Source: Tannerella sp.
Lineage (GTDB): Bacteria > Bacteroidota > Bacteroidia > Bacteroidales > Tannerellaceae
Assembly: GCA_031285565.1 (NCBI GenBank)
Contig: JAITVY010000035.1
Location: 202,318-266,317, forward strand
Length of the DNA: 64,000 bases
Reading direction: 5' to 3'
Below, in pieces: positions 37,081-45,377 of this stretch (positions are counted from its first letter, which is position 1; each line of letters begins with the position of its first letter). A program made the translations under genes and the position numbers. The notes under the pieces are model-generated. The model was given only the letters and a program-made list of their open reading frames with translations. It was not told the DNA's origin and did not search any database.

Positions 37081-37157
37081 TGTCGAACACCAGAGAGACT
37101 TCTCATAATCCTAATTTTATTAGTAACCATGCGATTCCTCTTTTCAATCGGAATGAC
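37081..37157. repeat. Dispersed intergenic repeat, copy 1
   Basis: TGTCGAAC ... GAGACTTCTCATAATC ... ATTAGTAA ... GCGATTCCTC ... ATCGGAATGACG recurs with substitutions at 55422-55501. The core contains inverted pieces (ATAATC/GATTAT in copy 2), like a REP-type palindromic unit. CAATTTTCAATT repeat sequence follows directly. Confidence 0.7.
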
Positions 37158-37216
37158 GATTGGTGGTTCATTTTCAATTTTCAATTATTCTAACAACTAC
37201 CAACTACTTAATTAAA

Positions 37217-38137
37217 ATGAACATCGAATATGCAATCATAGTAAAAAATAAAACAAGGCTTCAGAGTTTGATCGAACGTTTCAATACAAAATCTCAGGCT
37301 AAGTTTTACATTGAAAGACAGGGAGGAGATTTTCATGACTACGAAGAAGAAAATAACATTTTCCATGAATCCCTACATTCCCTGCAATCACAGTTATCCG
37401 GAATAATAAAGCACAAAATTGTGGATCGCACATATCTCCCATCCTACCTATTTTCAGAGAAAAACCTGATCGTTGTCATTGGACAGGATGGCTTAGTAGC
37501 AAACACCGCGAAATACTCACATGGCAGACCTATCGTGGCTGTAAACCCTGATAAGCAACGATACGATGGTATCCTATTGCCTTTCAACACTGGAAATTTT
37601 ACCAAAGGAGTCGAAAATGTCCTGTCCGGCAACTATCAATCCAGAAAAGTCAGCTTTGCGGAAGCATGTTTAAACGATGGGCAAAGACTTCTGGCGTTCA
37701 ACGATTTATTCATAGGTGCATCATCACATATATCAGCCAGGTACAAACTGTCTTTCAATAATATTATGGAAGAACAATCTTCCAGCGGAATAATCGTATC
37801 CACAAAAGCAGGCTCTACCGGATGGTTAAGTTCTGTCTTTAACATGGCTTATGGTGTTACCCGGTTATTCGAAAAAAACATCACGCTCAAACAGCCAAAG
37901 TTAAAAGACGATCAACTGCTCTTCGCTGTTCGTGAACCTTTCAAAAGTCTCCGCACGCAAACAGATATATCCGTAGGACTGATAAACAACCAAAAACACC
38001 TTCGCATTGAATCATTAATGCCTGCAGGAGGAGTAATATTTAGTGACGGGATAGAATCTGACTTTCTGCAATTCAACAGCGGAACCATCGCAACCATCCG
38101 TATAGCCAACGAAACCGCCAATCTGGTGAATATGTAA
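37217..38137 (+). CDS. NAD-kinase/diacylglycerol-kinase-like protein
   Basis: I place the start at 37217 (MNIEYAIIVKNKTRL), since the 19 extra codons of the ORF track encode repeat sequence. The 306-residue protein resembles ATP-NAD kinases: VVIGQDGLVANTAKY takes the place of the GGDG nucleotide-binding loop (first Gly kept, second Gly replaced by Gln, Asp kept), and GIIVSTKAGSTGWLSSVF matches the NAD kinase motif with its Ser-Thr-Gly-Ser-Thr-Gly/Ala stretch. An N-terminal extension of about 90 residues is unusual. A product that phosphorylates NAD or a related nucleotide is possible. It is followed after 41 bp by the methyltransferase-Nudix fusion and sits inside the RNA-repair island. Confidence 0.75.
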   Translation: MNIEYAIIVKNKTRLQSLIERFNTKSQAKFYIERQGGDFHDYEEENNIFHESLHSLQSQLSGIIKHKIVDRTYLPSYLFSEKNLIVVIGQDGLVANTAKYSHGRPIVAVNPDKQRYDGILLPFNTGNFTKGVENVLSGNYQSRKVSFAEACLNDGQRLLAFNDLFIGASSHISARYKLSFNNIMEEQSSSGIIVSTKAGSTGWLSSVFNMAYGVTRLFEKNITLKQPKLKDDQLLFAVREPFKSLRTQTDISVGLINNQKHLRIESLMPAGGVIFSDGIESDFLQFNSGTIATIRIANETANLVNM

Positions 38138-38178
38138 TTCAAAATAACTACATTCGCATAAATTATATCAATTTGCGG

Positions 38179-40677
38179 ATGAACACCAATTATACAAACC
38201 AGGATCGGGGCGATCAGAAAAGCTACCGGCAATACCTGGAAGCAATGGATGCTATCTCGATAGAGAAAGTTGCTTCAGCCAGTGTCTTCTTCCAACCTGA
38301 TAAAAACAATTTATTGGTAGATGTAGGCATGGCATCCGGAACAAGTACAGCCATTCTATCGCAGCTTTTTCCCGGAATGCAAATAATGGGTATTGATATA
38401 AACCCAAAGATGATACAAATAGCGCAAGAGACGTACCATCAACCAAACCTGGCTTTTCGCGAAGATGACGGAGAAAAACTATTGACTTTTACTCCGGATA
38501 CCGTCAGCGGATTTTTCAATTGTTCGGCAATCCATCATATCACATCGTACAATGGCTATGATAGTAACAGGGCATTCAATACACTACGCCGGCAAGTAGA
38601 ACTTCTGAAAGATAAAGGCATTCTCGTTGTACGTGATTTTGTAAAACCGGAAAATAAAGATGTGATCCTGGAATTATCTACAATCGACAAACCGGACCGC
38701 CCGAACGATGCTGACCTCTTTGTTCAATTTTCAAAAACTGCACGCTCATTAGCCTCCCCTACTGAACAAGGGTTTCCCTTTGAAGAAATAAAGTCTGTAA
38801 AAAAAAATACCCGCTGGTTCCGTGCATTTTATACGGACATTACCGAATTTATCCGTCGCAAAGATTACTTTGCAAACTGGAATGTCGAACTACAGGAAGA
38901 ATACGGCTACTTTACCCAAAATGAATTTGAAGAAACCTTTCGTGAATTAGGTTTACGCATCATCCTTTCCAGCCCTATCTACAACCAGTGGATTATCAAT
39001 AACAGATACAAAGGGCAATTTACCATATACGACCTGGACGGAAAAGAAACAGGCTTCCCTCCTACCAACTACCTGATTGCCGGTGAAAAAGTTCCCCTGG
39101 GTAAGCAAATACATCTTATAAGATATTTACCTGTAAAAGAGAATTCTTTCCTGCACTATTCTTCATATCAGAACACAGATACAAAGAAAATATATGATGT
39201 AGTGGAACGTCCGAACAATGTAATCGACATTATTCCATATTATAATAGTGAAAATGGATACATGATACTGGCAAAGCATGGGTATCCACGCCCATTGGCA
39301 AATGTAAAAACAGATAGTCCTACTTTGGATAATAAACATTACAGCGGGTATATACCTGAAGGAATAACCATTGGCGAAACCGAAAGCCTGGAGGCGACTT
39401 TAGAAAAACGTTTTGGTATAAGTAAAGACCTTTATTCCGGCATTACGCCATTACTCAACTATTATACTTCTCCCGGTGGAATTAATGAAAAAGTATCCTC
39501 GGTATCTATCAAGTTAAACAACCCTTCGGCAATAGTAAACAAACATCTGACACATGGATTTTCCGGTTTTAAAGAATCAGGATATATCCACGAATATAAT
39601 GCCGCACAGTTGCTGAATACAGCACAAACAGGAGCTCTGGTCGAAGCACGGCTTGAATTGAACATTTATAATCTCTTTTTCCGGCACAACATCACCCTAC
39701 CCAAATGGCTGGGAGAAAAGATAAAAATAAAATTCGAACAGTTTATCAAACCTATACAGTTCACAGAATTGTTATCTTTCCGTTCAAAAGACTATGAAAA
39801 AAGCGAGAAACAAGCTGGTTTTCTGACCATCCGCAGAGCCTGTTTTTCGGAAATGGGAATAGAAGATAGCAGCACCACGAGCGAATATGTATATCCTTCA
39901 ACAGTAAGCTCAAATACACTGGTAACACTACCTGTCTTCAGGAAAGACGGGCAGGTCTTTGTCGGATTGGAAATACGGAGCCTACCCGTTCCACAGATAC
40001 ATTCCGGCAATAGCACGATCATAACAACACCGGCAAAACGTCTACCTCACGAAATTTGTAACATACATGATCTGGAACAATATATTTCGAAAATGAAAAT
40101 AGGCAAAGGAAAAGTAGAACGATACTACAAATTAGGTGAAAAATATTTCCCAAGTATCGGAATCACTACCGAACAGGTATATCCGTATGCCGTTTGCCTC
40201 GATCGTGCCGATAAGAGTCTCAAATGGGTTAGTCTGGCTGAATTATACCAACAAATAAACACCATTGAAGATGCCCATCTTTTGATATGCATAAGCAGAT
40301 TGATACATGCTACCGGATTTTTGCCTCAGCAACATGTAAGGGATCTCAGTTTTGAAAACTTTATCGATTTTATAAACGACAATTTCTATATAACTGACAA
40401 GAATATTACAAGGGAAATGTTTGTTGAAAAAGACCTCGGAATAACAGGCGATGACGGAGACGAATTTCTTCTGGCGATACAAGACGAATTCGGGATAAAT
40501 TTCTGCGACGAAACAGGTTCTTTAAATAAAGCCTTCGGTCTGAAAGAGAATGAATATCTGTTTCATAGCGAAGGCACTATGCTTTGGATACTAGGAGCCT
40601 TTTTCCCTGAAGACAACATCAAACCCCTGACCGTAGGACAACTCTATGATGTCATAGTAAACCTGTATCATAAGTAA
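38179..40677 (+). CDS. Fusion of SAM-dependent methyltransferase with two degenerate Nudix-like domains
   Basis: The ATG at 38179 is preferred to the TTG used by the ORF track. Residues about 1-270 form a class I methyltransferase (LLVDVGMASGTSTAILSQLF is motif I, MGIDINPKM motif II, and CSAIHHIT lies near the motif IV region). Residues of about 310-450 resemble a Nudix domain (YIPEGITIGETESLEATLEKRFGI), but the box GX5EX7REUXEEXGU is broken, with the key Arg and Glu residues lost. A second Nudix-like stretch follows at about 565-690, and a C-terminal helical part (about 700-830) is unrecognised. Nudix-like folds without catalysis can act as nucleotide sensors. The methylation substrate is unknown; RNA or a nucleotide is plausible from context. 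Confidence 0.72.
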   Translation: MNTNYTNQDRGDQKSYRQYLEAMDAISIEKVASASVFFQPDKNNLLVDVGMASGTSTAILSQLFPGMQIMGIDINPKMIQIAQETYHQPNLAFREDDGEKLLTFTPDTVSGFFNCSAIHHITSYNGYDSNRAFNTLRRQVELLKDKGILVVRDFVKPENKDVILELSTIDKPDRPNDADLFVQFSKTARSLASPTEQGFPFEEIKSVKKNTRWFRAFYTDITEFIRRKDYFANWNVELQEEYGYFTQNEFEETFRELGLRIILSSPIYNQWIINNRYKGQFTIYDLDGKETGFPPTNYLIAGEKVPLGKQIHLIRYLPVKENSFLHYSSYQNTDTKKIYDVVERPNNVIDIIPYYNSENGYMILAKHGYPRPLANVKTDSPTLDNKHYSGYIPEGITIGETESLEATLEKRFGISKDLYSGITPLLNYYTSPGGINEKVSSVSIKLNNPSAIVNKHLTHGFSGFKESGYIHEYNAAQLLNTAQTGALVEARLELNIYNLFFRHNITLPKWLGEKIKIKFEQFIKPIQFTELLSFRSKDYEKSEKQAGFLTIRRACFSEMGIEDSSTTSEYVYPSTVSSNTLVTLPVFRKDGQVFVGLEIRSLPVPQIHSGNSTIITTPAKRLPHEICNIHDLEQYISKMKIGKGKVERYYKLGEKYFPSIGITTEQVYPYAVCLDRADKSLKWVSLAELYQQINTIEDAHLLICISRLIHATGFLPQQHVRDLSFENFIDFINDNFYITDKNITREMFVEKDLGITGDDGDEFLLAIQDEFGINFCDETGSLNKAFGLKENEYLFHSEGTMLWILGAFFPEDNIKPLTVGQLYDVIVNLYHK

Positions 40678-40724
40678 CTACCCCTCATATCCAACTTTCT
40701 CTACCCAATTTTAATTCTTAACTT

Positions 40725-41576
40725 TTAATTTTTAATTACTTCAAACGCCCCTATATTCTCCTGCGTCTTACTCCGGTCAAAAACAGCAAACACAATATTC
40801 TTGAATGCACCTGCATATTTACCGTCCTTTGTAAGAAAATACGCAAAATAACGGGCTACATCTTTCGGATCATTCCGGAAAACGCCACAACCCCAGGCTC
40901 CCAGAATCAGCTTATCTACCCCCTGTAACAAAAAGACAGACAATATCTTGTCAAGACGCTCCATCATAACCTTTTCCGATTGTTCAAGTTCATCCTGGCG
41001 TTTATGTTGCATCATTGCACCGATATTTACAGCAGGACTGGTTAAAATATCCATTTCATAAGGTTGCTCCAACAGGATATCGTTATCATCTTTAAAAAAT
41101 ACAACGTCAGGACTATAAATCATATAATCTGAATACAAATAAGTATGCTGCGAACGATTATACTCATACATCTCCGTAAAATACCTCATCTGTGTTGGAT
41201 ACAAAGTCGATGCCCTTGCAAGGCTTTCTTCCTGCGCTTGCGATCCACCCAGAAAACCGCCACCCGGATTTTTTGCTGAAGCAAAATTAAGGCAACCCAC
41301 TCTCCCACCAGTCCCAACTAAATCTGTAGCAGCTTCCATCGAAGTGCAGTTTTTCACTTCGATAATAGTCTCATATTTTTTCTCCTGAAGTAACTTTTCA
41401 ACATCTGATGCTGTATGCTGGAAATAATCAGGTGTATAAAGAACAGTAGCTTCTACCGATTTATCAATCCTGTCCTTCAACTGGATTTCTTTACCTGCAA
41501 CACAATAATACCCTCTCTCAATGATATCTAAAGTCTCCTGGGCATTCTTTGCCCGTATATTTCTATTATTTGTCAT
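40725..41576 (-). CDS. Microbial-type poly(ADP-ribose) glycohydrolase (macrodomain, TIGR02452)
   Basis: The 283-residue protein carries the PARG signature GGG-X6-8-QEE as GGGFLGGSQAQEES (about residues 105-118); the two glutamates are catalytic in this family. The context LNFASAKNPGGG and the later LILGAWGCGVFRNDP block match the same TIGR02452 macrodomain group. It should remove ADP-ribose from targets or hydrolyse ADP-ribose polymers. It is the last gene of a minus-strand operon (regulator, NADAR, PARG) with 60 bp to NADAR, and converges with the methyltransferase fusion. Confidence 0.92.
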   Translation of the reverse strand: MTNNRNIRAKNAQETLDIIERGYYCVAGKEIQLKDRIDKSVEATVLYTPDYFQHTASDVEKLLQEKKYETIIEVKNCTSMEAATDLVGTGGRVGCLNFASAKNPGGGFLGGSQAQEESLARASTLYPTQMRYFTEMYEYNRSQHTYLYSDYMIYSPDVVFFKDDNDILLEQPYEMDILTSPAVNIGAMMQHKRQDELEQSEKVMMERLDKILSVFLLQGVDKLILGAWGCGVFRNDPKDVARYFAYFLTKDGKYAGAFKNIVFAVFDRSKTQENIGAFEVIKN

Positions 41577-41636
41577 TTCTTTTCTATTGTCGGCACTCCT
41601 TTTGCCATTTTACTAACTTTCTTTAATTGTCCACTG

Positions 41637-42209
41637 TCAATTATCAATTATCCCGTCCAGTCTATCCCTCACCTCCATTAAAGCAAAACCCAATAAGTTT
41701 GACCCTTTCCAAAGCCGGGGATTCTCTGCGTGTTCATGGCTCTGAGCCATCCCAATACCCCAGATACGATCCATTGGACTCGCCTCTACCAGCACCCGGT
41801 CTTTCGTATCCAACAAAAAGGCTTTCAAATCCGGATGCTGGGAGAACTTATGGTAATTGCCTTCACAAACAATATCAAAACAATTTTCTCCCCATACTTT
41901 CGGATCAAAATTCCGTACTTTACGACCCAGCTTTTTTGCTTCAGCAGGAGATTTGGCTACTAATATCTTCTCCAGCATTTCTCTATCACTAAAAAGTACA
42001 GCCTTCTGTGCCATCATCCAATGTTCGGCAGTTGCATAACGTACATGATCGACCTCGAAAGCGCTTTGCCACCATTGGCTAAAGCACGATTTGGAAACCG
42101 AACCATCTTTCGATGGCGTATGCCCCCAAAAAAAGAGATATTTGACATTCTCCTTTTTCTCCTCCCTGCTTAACAACCATCCTAAATTATATGTGTTATA
42201 TTTCATCAT
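41637..42209 (-). CDS. NADAR-family N-glycosidase (YbiA-like)
   Basis: The 190-residue protein matches NADAR/YbiA proteins: CFSQWWQSAFEVDHVRYATAEHWMMAQKAVLF (the active-site Trp/Glu region) and RNFDPKVWGENCFDIVCEGNYHKFSQHPDLKAFLLDT, with the terminal block VEASPMDRIWGIGMA. Family members cleave N-glycosidic bonds between a base and ribose phosphate; recent work showed that some remove ADP-ribose from guanine. Together with PARG next to it this suggests reversal of nucleic-acid ADP-ribosylation or degradation of ADP-ribose derivatives. Confidence 0.9.
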   Translation of the reverse strand: MMKYNTYNLGWLLSREEKKENVKYLFFWGHTPSKDGSVSKSCFSQWWQSAFEVDHVRYATAEHWMMAQKAVLFSDREMLEKILVAKSPAEAKKLGRKVRNFDPKVWGENCFDIVCEGNYHKFSQHPDLKAFLLDTKDRVLVEASPMDRIWGIGMAQSHEHAENPRLWKGSNLLGFALMEVRDRLDGIIDN

Positions 42210-42332
42210 TTCTATTATTAAAAATAGTATATAGTTTGTTGAAATTTTGAATTTTGAATTGCTTAAAATTATCTGCGAAAATCCGCGTTAATCTGCGGTT
42301 CTACCAACTACTCTCTACTAACTACTTAATAA

Positions 42333-43034
42333 TTACAACTCAAAATAAAACCCCGTCTTACTCAACTCCTCATACCGGCTTTTATCAAAACTATACAATT
42401 TAGGAGCCCGGTTACGCGCGCCCCTTTGCACCTCTTTCAAATCAATAAGCAAATCATAACCTAATATTTTCTTCCGGAAATTCCGGTCGTCAAGTTCCGT
42501 TTGTAATACAGTCTCATACAAATGATGCAAATCAGGCATCGTAAACTTCTCCGGCAACAATTCAAACCCTATCGGCTGATATTTTATCTTTCCTTTTAAC
42601 CTGTCTTTTGCCAATTCCAGAATCCGGGCATGATCGAACGCCAGTTCAGGAACATCAGAGATTGAAAACCATTGGATATTAGTTGCATCTGTTCCGGCGT
42701 GCGCATGATAATCCGACAACTTCACTAATGCATAATACGCAATGCTGATTACCCGGTAACGGGGATCACGGTCAACATCTGAGAATGTATATAACTGTTC
42801 CATATAAATATTCTCAAGCCCTGTCTCCTGCACCAGTTTCCGCCTGGCACAGCTCTCCGCATCTTCATCCATATCAATAAAACCACCCGGCAATGCCCAT
42901 TTACCAAGATAGGGTTCGATACCCCTCTCTATCAATAACACCTTCAGTTCACCTTCATCAAAACCGAATATAACACAGTCAGTCGTAACAGCCGGTCTTG
43001 GATATTCATACGTATATTTTCCTTGCAATTCCAT
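42333..43034 (-). CDS. NrtR-like Nudix-wHTH transcriptional regulator
   Basis: The 233-residue protein has an N-terminal Nudix domain (about 12-140) and a C-terminal winged helix (about 150-230; FTMPDLHHLYETVLQTELDDRNFRKKIL). The Nudix box reads GGFIDMDEDAESCARRKLVQETGL: the catalytic Glu after Arg is Lys and another Glu is Gln, so hydrolysis is probably lost, as in NrtR regulators that sense ADP-ribose or related metabolites. It is first in the regulator-NADAR-PARG operon and its promoter carries an ACGTAA-N5-ACGCAAACTA element also found before the SPFH gene. It is the best candidate for the transcription factor that recognises that element. Confidence 0.88.
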   Translation of the reverse strand: MELQGKYTYEYPRPAVTTDCVIFGFDEGELKVLLIERGIEPYLGKWALPGGFIDMDEDAESCARRKLVQETGLENIYMEQLYTFSDVDRDPRYRVISIAYYALVKLSDYHAHAGTDATNIQWFSISDVPELAFDHARILELAKDRLKGKIKYQPIGFELLPEKFTMPDLHHLYETVLQTELDDRNFRKKILGYDLLIDLKEVQRGARNRAPKLYSFDKSRYEELSKTGFYFEL

Positions 43035-43067
43035 TGTTTTATTTAGTTATTGTAGTTTTTACGGGAA

Positions 43068-43120
43068 CAAAGATGAGGACATTTTCTGAAACAACCAAAT
43101 AGTTTGCGTAACAATTACGT
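43068..43120 (-). promoter_or_regulatory. Nudix-regulator operon promoter with ACGTAA-N5-ACGCAAACTA element
   Basis: On the minus strand ACGTAA (43120-43115), 5 nt, ACGCAAACTA (43109-43100), TTTG (-33) and CATCTTTG (-7-like, 43075-43068) line up with the same distances as in the SPFH promoter (24 nt between the element and the -7 box). The block ATTGTTACGCAAA is shared with the Ro60 promoter. Confidence 0.7.
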
Positions 43121-43300
43121 ATTCAATATAAAAAAAACGTTTATATACCTAGAAGATAGAAATATATTGTACGATTGTTTAATATACTTTCCAACTCCAT
43201 TCATCTCAAAATAAATATATCCTCATAACCACACCTTTTTACTCTCGCCTTCCACACTCAACAAACAAATAACCTCATAATAGTAAAATAAAACCACCCT

Positions 43301-43335
43301 GCGCAAAAACAATGCGCAGACACATATTTACTTTG
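43301..43335 (+). promoter_or_regulatory. Promoter of RNA D with GCGCAAAAAC-N3-GCGC element
   Basis: GCGCAAAAAC (43301-43310), three nucleotides, GCGC, then TACTTTG (43329-43335) 18 nt after the first block, exactly as before rtcB and Ro60. GCGCA and TGCGC here also form an inverted repeat. The stretch TTTACTTTGCATCATCAAAC is nearly the same as the promoter of the RNA A-C cluster. The remaining 43121-43300 part of the gap shows nothing recognisable. Confidence 0.72.
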
Positions 43336-43371
43336 CATCATCAAACAAAATATCTTTATATGAAGCAATAA

Positions 43372-43483
43372 TACAAGTGTCGTAAGAAAGAAATACTTCG
43401 ATAGCAAAGCCAAATAAATATGGGTTCGACTCCCAGCTAAGTCCGGGTGGGACAAAGCCTTTCTTTCTGATTGTTACCTTGTA
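43372..43483 (+). ncRNA. Y-RNA-like RNA D
   Basis: Lower stem TACAAG/CTTGTA, internal loop TGTCGTA (43378-43384) / GATTGTTAC (43469-43477), and a perfect 9-bp upper stem AGAAAGAAA/TTTCTTTCT. These match RNA A in loop lengths and loop sequence, though the stems differ and still pair. TACTTCG and a T-loop-like GGG TTCGACT CCC follow, then a closed hairpin GTCC/GGAC where a tRNA would have its acceptor. Along with RNA C it forms a compact subtype sharing AAATAAATATGGGTTC. It lies upstream of the RlaP pair and may be transcribed with it. The minus-strand ORFs at 43258-43519 are shadows. Confidence 0.82.
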
Positions 43484-43547
43484 AAATTCTTCATAATAAC
43501 TTAAACAAATAAAGCACAAACATCACTCAAAACAAAAACTGACAGGT

Positions 43548-44297
43548 ATGAAAACAATAATAGAAAGAAAACTAACTGAAATAGAACAAACACATGAAAT
43601 AAAAATACTTTATTCATGCGAATCCGGCAGCCGGGCATGGGGTTTTCCATCTCCCGACAGCGATTACGATGTTCGTTTTATATATTTGTATACACTGGAA
43701 GATTACCTGACAATACAACCCAAAAAAGATCATCTGTCTTTCCCGATAAATGACGAACTCGATATATCTGGCTGGGACATATCGAAAGTACTCCAATTGA
43801 TAACAAAATCAAACACAACACCTTTCGAATGGCTGCAATCACCGGTAATATACAGGGAAAATCAGGCTCATAAAGAACAACTATGGCAACTATCCCAAAA
43901 CTATTTTTGTCCGCGAAGCAACATACACCATTATTTAGGCGTTGCACGCGGAGCAATGGAAACAATGCAAGACGAATACATAAAAATAAAAAAACTGTTT
44001 TATGTACTTCGACCGTTGCTTGCAGCCCTGTGGTGTGTAGAACGTGCCTCCATAGCACCGATGAATATACTTCCGTTAATGGATTTATTATCCGGCGATC
44101 TGCAGGAAAAAATAGTATCTTTGATAAATCTGAAAGCGACTGCTACCGAAGGCTACCTGATAAAAATAGATACGGATTTAAAACAATGGATAAACCAAAC
44201 GTTCGATGATTGCTTAAAAGCATCACAACAAATGGGAAGAAAAACTTTTGAGATAGGAAAAGCCGATCAATTATTTAGAGAAATAATACAAGCATAA
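43548..44297 (+). CDS. RlaP-type nucleotidyltransferase 1 (DNA polymerase beta superfamily)
   Basis: The 249-residue protein has the polymerase-beta-type nucleotidyltransferase core: GSRAWGFPSPDSDYD (about 27-41) supplies the Gly-Ser helix cap and the two metal-binding aspartates. The helical C-terminal part (LGVARGAMETMQDEYIKIKKLFYVLRPLLAALWC) matches the RlaP (RNA repair pathway DNA polymerase beta family, PF10127) group. Members of the group occur next to RNA ligases and are thought to add nucleotides to RNA ends, though the biochemistry is thin. It overlaps the second RlaP gene by the TAATG junction, so the two are translationally coupled. Confidence 0.88.
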   Translation: MKTIIERKLTEIEQTHEIKILYSCESGSRAWGFPSPDSDYDVRFIYLYTLEDYLTIQPKKDHLSFPINDELDISGWDISKVLQLITKSNTTPFEWLQSPVIYRENQAHKEQLWQLSQNYFCPRSNIHHYLGVARGAMETMQDEYIKIKKLFYVLRPLLAALWCVERASIAPMNILPLMDLLSGDLQEKIVSLINLKATATEGYLIKIDTDLKQWINQTFDDCLKASQQMGRKTFEIGKADQLFREIIQA

Positions 44298-45361
44298 TGA
44301 CGATACAGGAAATAAAAGAAAAAAGCCTGCTGCTTTTCGAATGCATAAGTGGTAGCAAAGCATATGGGTTAGATACGCCACAATCAGATACAGATCTGAA
44401 AGGAGTCTTCTATCTGCCCAAAGAACAATTCTACGGACTGGACTATATACCACAGGTAAGTAATGAAACCAACGATGAGGTATATTATGAATTAGGGCGT
44501 TTTGTCGAACTACTATGCAAAAACAACCCTAACATACTCGAAGTACTCGCAACACCCGAAGAATGTGTCTTATATAAACACCCCTTAATGGATATGCTTC
44601 ATATAGAAATGTTCTTATCCAAACTATGCAAAGACACTTTTGCCGGGTATGCTCTAACACAGATACGAAAAGCCCGGGGCTACAAAAAGAAAGTGGTAAA
44701 CCCGATGGATAAAGAACGTAAAACGATTCTCGACTTCTGCTATATAATGGACAACAACCTGTCTGTTCCCGTAAAAGAGTGGCTTGATAAAAAAGGCTAT
44801 ACACAGGATTTATGCGGATTAAGCTCCATATCACATGCCAAAGGAATGTATGCCATATTTTATGATGCGGACAACAAATACGATTATCATGGTATAGCTG
44901 CAAAAGAATCTGCAAACGAAGTTTCACTATCATCCATACCAAAAGGAGAAAAACCTATTGGCTATCTATTCTGGAATATGGAAGCATACTCACTTTATTG
45001 CAAAGAATACAAGGAGTACTGGGACTGGGTAGCAGAACGTAACGATGCCCGCTATCAAACCAATATGGAACATGGCAAAAATTACGATTCGAAAAATATG
45101 ATGCACACCATACGCCTCTTGCAGGTTGCCGAAGAAATACTGCGTGACGGCAAACTCAATGTTAAGCGCCCAAACCGGGAACAACTGCTTTCCATAAAAT
45201 CGGGACATATGGATTACAATGACTTATTGGCTATAGCCGACCAACTGATGGAAAAAATAAAAGTATATTGTTTAACATCATCATTACCCGATGCTCCCGA
45301 TAAAAAACAGGCAGAAAGAGTTCTGGTGAAAATAAGGGAAGCATTATATGAATCAAAATAA
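44297..45361 (+). CDS. RlaP-type nucleotidyltransferase 2
   Basis: The 354-residue paralogue has the nucleotidyltransferase core GSKAYGLDTPQSDTDLKG (GS at 19-20, aspartates in SDTD at 30-33), then a longer helical region (GYALTQIRKARGYKKKVVNPMDKERK) and a C-terminal domain of about 100 residues lacking in its neighbour. It starts on the A of the previous stop codon (TAATG). Two different RlaP proteins side by side suggest either two substrates or a heterodimer. It is followed by the rtcB promoter after 16 bp. Confidence 0.87.
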   Translation: MTIQEIKEKSLLLFECISGSKAYGLDTPQSDTDLKGVFYLPKEQFYGLDYIPQVSNETNDEVYYELGRFVELLCKNNPNILEVLATPEECVLYKHPLMDMLHIEMFLSKLCKDTFAGYALTQIRKARGYKKKVVNPMDKERKTILDFCYIMDNNLSVPVKEWLDKKGYTQDLCGLSSISHAKGMYAIFYDADNKYDYHGIAAKESANEVSLSSIPKGEKPIGYLFWNMEAYSLYCKEYKEYWDWVAERNDARYQTNMEHGKNYDSKNMMHTIRLLQVAEEILRDGKLNVKRPNREQLLSIKSGHMDYNDLLAIADQLMEKIKVYCLTSSLPDAPDKKQAERVLVKIREALYESK

Positions 45362-45377
45362 TAAAATAATTCCCGCT

